Shown: piece after piece, positions 1-8,512 of the stretch
How positions within the stretch are numbered: position 1 is the first letter of the stretch
Layout: each line of letters starts with the position of its first letter
Assembly (NCBI GenBank): GCA_002751075.1
Contig: NAOQ01000095.1
Location: 98,212-108,737 of the forward strand
Direction of reading: 5' to 3'
DNA: 10,526 nucleotides
DNA from: Ichthyophonus hoferi
Taxonomy: Eukaryota; Opisthokonta; Ichthyosporea; Ichthyophonida; Ichthyophonidae
The notes under the pieces: model-generated
What the model saw: only the letters and a program-made list of their open reading frames with translations
Database searches by the model: none
What the model was told of the DNA's origin: nothing
Translations under genes and position numbers: made by a program

Positions 1-539
1 ATAAAGAGTATGTATTGCTGGGTAGATAAAGAGGGTATGTTATTTGTGTTATATATAGTAGTATTTAAAGGGGGCTATGAAGAAAGTGGGGTTGATTTTG
101 AACCAATCACATACAGACTAGATACAGAGGGTCAGGTACATGTATATGGCCGATTGACTGCCCTGAGCCCTATTATGGTTATCCAATCATTACCTTTCTT
201 CTTTGCTGAGATTACGGCTCCCTTTATCTCCTCGAATAAAAATACCCCCTATGATCTCTCGCAAGTCGTCATTGACTACTCTTCTTTGCCCTGTACCTCA
301 TCTCTAGTGGACGCAAATCACACACAGCCCTCTCTCACCCACCCTACGTCTGGTATCTCCCATACCCTCTCTCAGGATAGGATGGTAGTTACTTCTACTG
401 TAGTGTTTACAGGTCGGGAAACTGTGCACTGGCATCATACCATGAAAGTGGGCCAACAGTATGCTCTTACTTCATTGGTCTATAAGACGTTTCAGACTAT
501 GAAAGTGTTGACTGCCGTAGGAAGAGATGTTGATAAAGG
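1..539 (+). CDS. CTC1: CTC1 exon 1 of the window (partial at left)
   Basis: The frame starting at base 1 is open to the window edge and encodes about 179 residues before a donor GTATAT at 540. The supported part starts around base 117 (RLDTEGQVHVYGRLTALSP) and ends with an OB-type strand, where VGQQYALTSLVYKTF matches human PGTAYVLTELRVSKI. The upstream VHWHHTM resembles human LVWHRAL. The true 5' edge is unclear: acceptor-like AG occurs at 57-58, 69-70 and 115-116, and the first 20 or so codons are hydrophobic and AT-rich, so they may be intron. A Ser/Thr-rich stretch (residues near 95-120) looks like a loop or linker. The exon ends in phase 2 (GG), matching exon 2. Confidence 0.75.
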
Positions 540-3500
540 GTATATCTATGTCCATCTATGTATGTATGTGTGTGTATATGTATATATATAATATAATATA
601 TAACTATCCAATACGGCATAATATTGTATATTATAATATAATATAATATAATATAATATAATATTGCAACTCGTCCGTGCCAATTAACTATGAGATATTA
701 ACATATACTAATTAATGTATATATACCTACAGATTATATGGCACCTTGGTTACAGATGATATTCACCCTCTACATTTCCAGAAGGGTGTGCATTTAATTT
801 GTCTCTTTTTGATTGGTTAATTATAATACCATAAAAATTACTAGTTTTACTATTATTATTATCACTGTTACTAATGATACTTTTTTCATTAATACGATTG
901 TTATGTTTGTTATTATTTATTTTTAATTTATTTATCTATTATTATTACCACTAAGATCTTTAATGTTAATATTAGTATTAGGATTAGGATTAATATTAGT
1001 ATTAGTAGTAATATTATAATTGGTAATTTCATTGGCTCTTTCATTGCTTAACTATGCGGACTTTGCTTCCCATCGGGCTAGATACAACTTTTTTTTTTTT
1101 AACAACCAACCCTTAGTGGTGTCATAAACTTAACAATGCTAACATTTTATGACTGTAAATAAAACAATAATAATAATGATAATAAAAAACATAATGGTAA
1201 TAAACTAGAAAAATATAACAATAAAAAAGACAATAGTAATAATATAAAATGAAATAATAATATTAATAAAAAGGAAAGACTTGGTTATCAAAAATGCCTA
1301 TATATCGTCAATGTTTACATACACCACTATATACACTTCTGTACATTGTATATTTATTTTATCATCGTTTTCTTATTAAATGCCTCGCCTGATTTTCACA
1401 CTGCCCTGGCCATGAATGAATGACTATTTACCAATAGACATATACATCTATTAATATTTTTTATCTCCTATTTCCTATTGCTCCATCTATCCTACAGACC
1501 AATCAGAAACAGTCAGCTACACAGGTATTATCACACATGCTAGTCCTCCGTGCGGTCTCTACCAATTGGATAGTAAGGTTTGGCTCTACTATACGCACCA
1601 GGTGGGTGCGCGCGTATATCTTATTTCATAAAATGGATGCCCAACTATTGTAGTATCCATACACACATTATATATATTAGTTTACACATCCACGTTGTGT
1701 ACTCGTGCAGATTAGTACACTTACGTAAGATGGATATGTGATATATATATTTTATTATGCTACGTTATGCTGTGTTATATTGTTTCATATTGCATTGCAT
1801 TGTTTTGTTTTATTTTATTTAATTTTAATTAGCTTTATTTTTCACTTTTATATGATTTTTTATTTTGTAGATTGTCTTCGATCTCATTCCATTGGCTATA
1901 GCATATACACCAGATAATACCTACATACACACATGCATACAGTATATTAATATCTCTATACAACCTTTTAATTGGCTTACCTCTATGTCTTTATAGCCGT
2001 ATGATTGATCCATCCTATTTTATCTTTATATCTTTTCCTTACTATGTATAGGAATGCAGTAACTATGGTCGGGGGCTAAGGATTGGTGCTAATATTCGAT
2101 TGGATAACGTACATCCATTGTTTGATAAAATAGGTACGTATATATGTGTGTACGTATGTATGACCACCTATTTTTACCTATTTACATCCATATATTCATC
2201 CATACGCGTATACATACATACACTTGTTTTTTTTAACACTATCCATTAACTTTAACAATATATACATCCATTCATTTTATCCTATTGTTTCTTTACATAT
2301 AGTTACTATAATTACAATAATCATATATAGATCTATATACATATACCTCTCTCTCATTCCTTCATAGGCCCTTCTACCAATAAGGAATTGGTAGGCTTTG
2401 CCATGTGTTCTCACAGCAGCTTACAAATATTGGAATTTTCCCTGGACTCCACATCTCCCTATATCCCCCTTCATCCAATGATTCCCTCTAGTTTATTTAA
2501 CGCCTGTCAGGTTGGTCTATGATTGGCGGTTAAATGATGCTCATTTTCCGTATATATAGATGTTTTTTTTTAATGTGAAATGATATAGAATATATGTGTT
2601 TCTATTGTATACTATTATTATTGTTATCTATAATATAGTGTAAGTGTTATATTTTCATCCCTTAGAACTTCTTTGTACCGGTGTATATATGTTAGTGTTT
2701 ATGTATTCAATTATTATTTTATCATTAATATAAGATATCTACGCACACACATATTGAAATATATATATACCTATATATGTATACTCCACGCTATTAGTAT
2801 TTCTCACTGTCTTTCTCTCTCCCTTTCTCTCCCTCCTATAGGATCGTATGAATGGGTGTGACTATGTATGGGCCTTACGCACCAGTGCCCTATTGGCCAA
2901 AAAATTCCCACGCCTTTTTATTGGACACAATAAGACATGTGGGTGAGGTTTTAGCCAGTGATTTTTAGTGCGTTTATGTATACATTCATACATCCGTACA
3001 TCTATCCATACATATATTTGAAATAGAGTTGCATTATAAGTAATTACAAAAGATCTACTATAACATCTAATGAGATATAATATAATATATAATATAATAT
3101 ATATTAGAGTATATTTGAAGATAATATATTATATGATATATAATGTGAATTGTAATGGGAAATAGAATGCTATCTATTACATATAAGATAGTATGTAATG
3201 TAAGATATGATATTGTCAATAATAGAAACTAGAATAGAAACTATAATTCTCTATTGTAATAGGAAATTTAATATTAAATATAGTATGAATCAACCATAAC
3301 ATTGCATACGAAACTAGATGCAATATATAATCTATATCTATTTATCGAAAAATAATGCCCAAATAGAACGAGAAATTATTTTTTAGTACCAATAGAGATT
3401 CAGATTTATAATGATATAAAAGTGGATATTTGATTAAAATATGGACCCACGAGTGTTAATATTTTAAAAACGATTAACATAGACCAATTAAAATCATGAA

Positions 3501-6500
3501 ATATATATAGACCTATCTCTTTATTTATCCAACCGCATAGCTCTTCTAATCTTTGCAGATTTTTATTGCCCACAGGTCAGTCAAATGGTGGAAGTAAAGA
3601 GTTGATTGGTTGGTTTGCAAAACTAAGCACTTCAGCCCAGTCGAGAATATGGCGATGCCAACTACGACTTAGTGACATAATTGGTTGCCTAAATGGCTAC
3701 CTTAGAAACATATTTGACGAGTTCTGGCTTCATGCTGATGGTTGGTGTGTGGTGATTGGAAGAAATAAAAAGATATGACGTATTGAAATGGTTGGCTATA
3801 TATAAAATCTAATGTTTATAGGTATATAAGCCATTATATGTATATTACTATTAGCGAATACATTATATTATAGTATAGATATTGTTAGGTATATACTACA
3901 TATATCTATTATATATATTTTATGACGCTCGCATTACATTATTTGCACGCATTGCCTATGTGCATATACATGCCAACCAACATAATCTATATATTACTCA
4001 TTTTATATAGGTATATAATATAATATACCACCACTTTCTCCACGGCGTATATCAAACACAGCCCTTTTCATACAGACCTAGTACAACTCTCCCAGTCTAT
4101 CGGCTGACATTCAACCAATGACAGGTGCCTGTACAGTTAGTGTCCCTCGCAATAAAGACCTGCCATTGGTTATTACCATAAAAGATCTCCTTAATCTACC
4201 CCCTATCAAAACTTACACACAGTCCTTGGATGGTGTTTTTAATGCTTCTAATTTAGGTATATATTCCTCCTTACCTGTAAGTCATTGGCTTATTTCAATG
4301 ATAATTAACAGTCTCTTTCTTTATTGGTTGTTCCCTTAGCGCCCTATAATTATTGTGTTCCTTCCATTCTCTTGCTAATATCTGTAAATCTGTAAATTTA
4401 TTAAGATTTTATCATTTTAGTCCAATCATCTTTCTTCTCTATACCCTTCTTAGCCAATTAGGAAATTTTCTACGTATGATTTAATTGGTTCATGGCTTAG
4501 TGACTCTCCCACCTCGTTGTTTCATATGTATAGTTATAGTTATAGTTATAGTTATAATATATACTTCTTTCTATTTCCTCATACATCCCACACATACTTT
4601 GTCCTACCTTTTTATAAGCCACATTAGTATTCTTTGTTATTATATTATCTTATGAGTATATCTTGCACACAATCAGTTGCTATGCAGTTAATTAGTTTTT
4701 ATCAATAAGAGAACTTAGATAAAGGAGAGCATGACTGACTATATAAAATTATAAAATAATAGACCCAATTAGATAAGGTATGGTGGAAGAGAAAGATTTT
4801 CATTTGTGTTTATCTGGGTATATATTTTATTTTATTATATTATATCTTATTATATTATATTACATTATAGTAGTATATTATATTATATTCAAGCGTATTA
4901 GACTAGATTAGATTATGGTTTATCATATTATAGCATATTTTGCTGTAGTATATTAAGTTATATTTTATTACAATGTACTATATTGTATTGCGTTATTTTA
5001 TTTTATCTTATCTTATATTATATTATATTATATTACATTATATGATATTATATTATAATATCTGATAATATGTTACCTTACCTTATCCTATTTTGTCCTA
5101 TGCTACCCTAATCTGTTTTATTCTATCTTGTTCTATCCTATCCTATCCTATCTTGTACATATACTCTAACATATCCTTACAATTCCCCCTCCTTCCCCTA
5201 GAGGCAGTCTATCAAGCCTTTCCATTGGATAAAATAGGGGGGTCTGTACTTTTGGTGGGAATATTGAGGGCTTCCTCTTCCACTGGCTCTCTACAATTGG
5301 CTGATAGTACAGGGTAAAGGGTTTAATGGGAGGGCACTATTGGGTTATATATAATAATTATAGATAGTAAATATGTTATATAATATAATATAATATAATA
5401 TAATATAATATAATATATATGGGTTTATATTTTAATACTTAGAATATTATTGTGTAGTTTGTGTGATAAACGTGAGATATGAGATGTAGAGAAAGCTATA
5501 TATATATAATATATAATATATAATGTATAACTGGAGTGATTTAATCAATATTGTATATTATATAGTATATGATGGATACTAGAATAGACAGTATACAATA
5601 TGTACTCTAATAGGTATTATAATAGGCAACATAATAGGTAATAGAATAGATAGTAATATGATAGATAACATAATAGGTAGTATAATATGTAATATAATAG
5701 GTTATGTAATAAGTAATATATATTGTCTATCATATTAAATGTGGCCGTTTGCAGATTGTTGGAATGCATGTGCATATCATGTAAAGATGTTATTGGTTTT
5801 CTTCTTAAAATCAATCTGTTTAAACCATTATTTTATTAGTCTATTTATTGTTTTCTTTTTAATGTGCAGTCAGGATGGACTATTAAATTAACTGCCCCAT
5901 GATAGTTTTTGGAATAAAACGCAAATTTCATTGTAAAATAAATTTATTTGTAATTAGATTGAAGAGATATATATCAAATTACACTTCACAGAGTGCCATC
6001 ACAGTATATACACCTGTGTTTATACACCACAGCTCTCAACCTACACACACATACGCACACATATGTCTATATACTAGTATACTACGTCTCTATCATACTA
6101 TTTTACATACACTTACATACATACACACCCTACATATATATAGACAAGTGCCAGTAGTAGCCAATGAGGTTCAAGGATGGCAGCTGAATCATCTGTGGTG
6201 CCTGTCTAATTTCACTGTAATTGTTGAATCCAACGGCCAATTGGGTGTAAGCACATGCATACAATTTAATTGGTCCGATGCCACACATCTGGTGCGTATA
6301 CCACCTTCTATTGGATTGTCTTTCGAATTTTGCGTGTTAATTGTGTGATAAGGATTGAATAATATCATATTCAATAATTATTCTCCCGCTATTAATGTTT
6401 ATTATTTATTATTATTGGATTATCTTGAATTATTACGCTTTATTATAATCTGAGTGGATGATTACCTAATGAGTTTGCTCTGCTGGAGATGTGGTGACCA

Positions 6501-8476
6501 ATGCCTTTTAGTGTTTTATTACTATATAGACATATATACATCTATACCGTATTTATTATTATCCTATTTATTACTCTACATAGATTTATTCAATTGCCCC
6601 GCTCTTATCTCACTTCTGTCAATGCCATGTGATCTATACATTCTAGCGATTTACTCTGATTTGATATTGTTTAATTTCTGCCGCTGCATTACACGTCTTC
6701 TCACTCCTTCTCATTATATTCACCAATAGACATTATATTTTATTATATTTCTCCGACTATCACTATTTCTCTCTTTCTTACCTACTCGCTCTCACAGGCC
6801 AACATGGCACCCAATAGAAAACCGGCACACAGCCAATCAACCATCGCCCTGGTTGTTATGGTTACTCACAAACAACACGTTCAACGTCATGGATCTCAAT
6901 CTACATTTTCATTGGAGGCTATCATTGCACCACCATTGGCTGCAGGGTCAAATCAAGATTTACTACCTCAGTATGTGATTCTATATATATACAGTATTAT
7001 CTATGTATAATATTATATATACATACTATTATATATGCATAGTGTTTTTGTGTTGATTGTAACGTTTATGTATCATAGGCTATACTTCTATACTTCATAT
7101 ATATTTTCTTCTCCTACCCTCTGAGTTTAATTTAAGTAAATTGAGTTTTATTGTATGACGTGCTAATTTCTTTACCAATCCTGTATTTGCTATTATCTTT
7201 AACACTGGATTCTAACTGGGTAACCTGTGCTATTTACATCTGTCCTGCCTAATTATAACTATACTATAACTTCACCTTCATGTATTTTCTCTCTCTTTCC
7301 TACCCAAATACACTACCTCTATATCTGCCTATACCTATTTTTTTGCCCTTACCTTTTTATGAATACCAACCTAATTGGCGTACTCAATTAAATATTCTAT
7401 TTTAAATTATTTTAAACTATTTTACATCACCAATCATGTGTGAAAGAAATTCTTAATACATTCTATCATTGGATATTCTTCTATAGACTAGGTCTTTACC
7501 GGCCCCATAATTACGTAATTACATTAATCTCCCAACACCATTTCTATATTAAGAACCCAATTTTATATTAAAATTGGTTAAATGTTTGATTTTTACTGGA
7601 TAGGTTTAAAAAGGTAACCATTCAAAGTTGAACAATATATCGCACCAATAATATTACACTATAGCCTGCATATGTATATCTATTATTGGTCAGGTGGATA
7701 TCCGTAACAATTGGCTGATTGCACGCGATTACAAGCTTATTGAATGGATGTTGTCCGCAGAACCTGTTATTTTATAAGTTAATATACGCTAGTTATATAT
7801 ATGAATATGTTTGTTCCTTATCCACCTATCAACTGATATTTTAAATTTTATTCACAAAATACTTAAAATACCTAAGGAAAGACAGATTCTTAGACTTTCA
7901 CATAAAGATGTCATTGGTATGAATATATAATTATTAAATATATTATTACTGTCTTACATATAAACAGCAACATTTATAAACGTACCTGTTAAAAATTGAT
8001 GTTTACCGCTTATAGGTTGTATTTGTTCACATGACATTTCTCTTTTATCTCCTCAATGACTATCCTCACAAAGCTGCCAAAAATGTAATTTATTATTATA
8101 ATTAATTTCTGATGGGTTTGTGGTATTTTTATGAATTATAAATATCAGGTTTAGTTGGCTATTGATATATATATATATTTAAATATATGTATTTGTAGTG
8201 TATTAGTCTGTGATCTATTGGTATGTATTTCTAATTGTCCTAAAAAGTTTCAGGTTAATTAGATATTAAGTTAATCTTAATATTTTTAATTCATTGAAAT
8301 TTTAAAATCACGGTTGTATAACTATCTTTGATTTTAATAGGGGTACAACCGTATGTTTGTCATTTATCAACAAGGCTGTCGGGCTCTATCCTCCAATAAA
8401 AATAGGTATATATAATTATATTTGTGTGTTTGTAGTGGACTTCTATTTAATATGTCTTTTTTATTTATTAGTATGC

Positions 8477-8512
<36 letters not shown>

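Larger units (their letters stand above)
5314..5754 (+). other. Intron 11
   Basis: A 441-nt intron holding a TATAA pentamer run (5376-5419), TA-rich sequence (5500-5525) and a 12-nt minisatellite (5609-5719). An ATTGG lies at 5339. The acceptor of exon 12 is CCGTTTGCAG, one of the better acceptors here. Confidence 0.8.

Noticed and set aside
978-991. TTAGGATTAGGATT, telomere-like word in a telomere gene
   Set aside because: The unit is TTAGGA, only two copies, within a degenerate ATTAGT/ATTAAT tract; it is not TTAGGG.
1871-1945. Open frame after TTTTGTAG in intron 3 (IVFDLIPLAIAY)
   Set aside because: No donor with the required phase 0, and exons 3 and 4 join without a gap against human CTC1.
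2666-2680. Possible 15-nt exon NFFVP between CCCTTAG and GTGTAT
   Set aside because: It is phase-neutral, and joining exon 5 directly to exon 6 gives a residue count closer to human (17 against 19 between the SL(F/Y) and W anchors; 22 with the micro-exon).
5617-5814. 65-codon minus-strand frame
   Set aside because: It is the translation of the 12-nt minisatellite (Tyr/Leu repeats) across exon 12, so it is a by-product of the repeat.
5870-6030. Open stretch after AATGTGCAG in intron 12, with a long + strand frame from 5899
   Set aside because: Stops occur in every frame before a donor when entered in phase 1; the upstream part of the 5899 frame is an AC-rich repeat read through into exon 13.
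6454-6729. Frame with CWRCGDQC, zinc-finger-like
   Set aside because: It cannot be joined in phase with exons 13 and 14, and the rest of the frame is AT-repeat translation (Tyr, Leu and Ile runs). The expected CTC1 zinc site lies near the C-terminus, not here.
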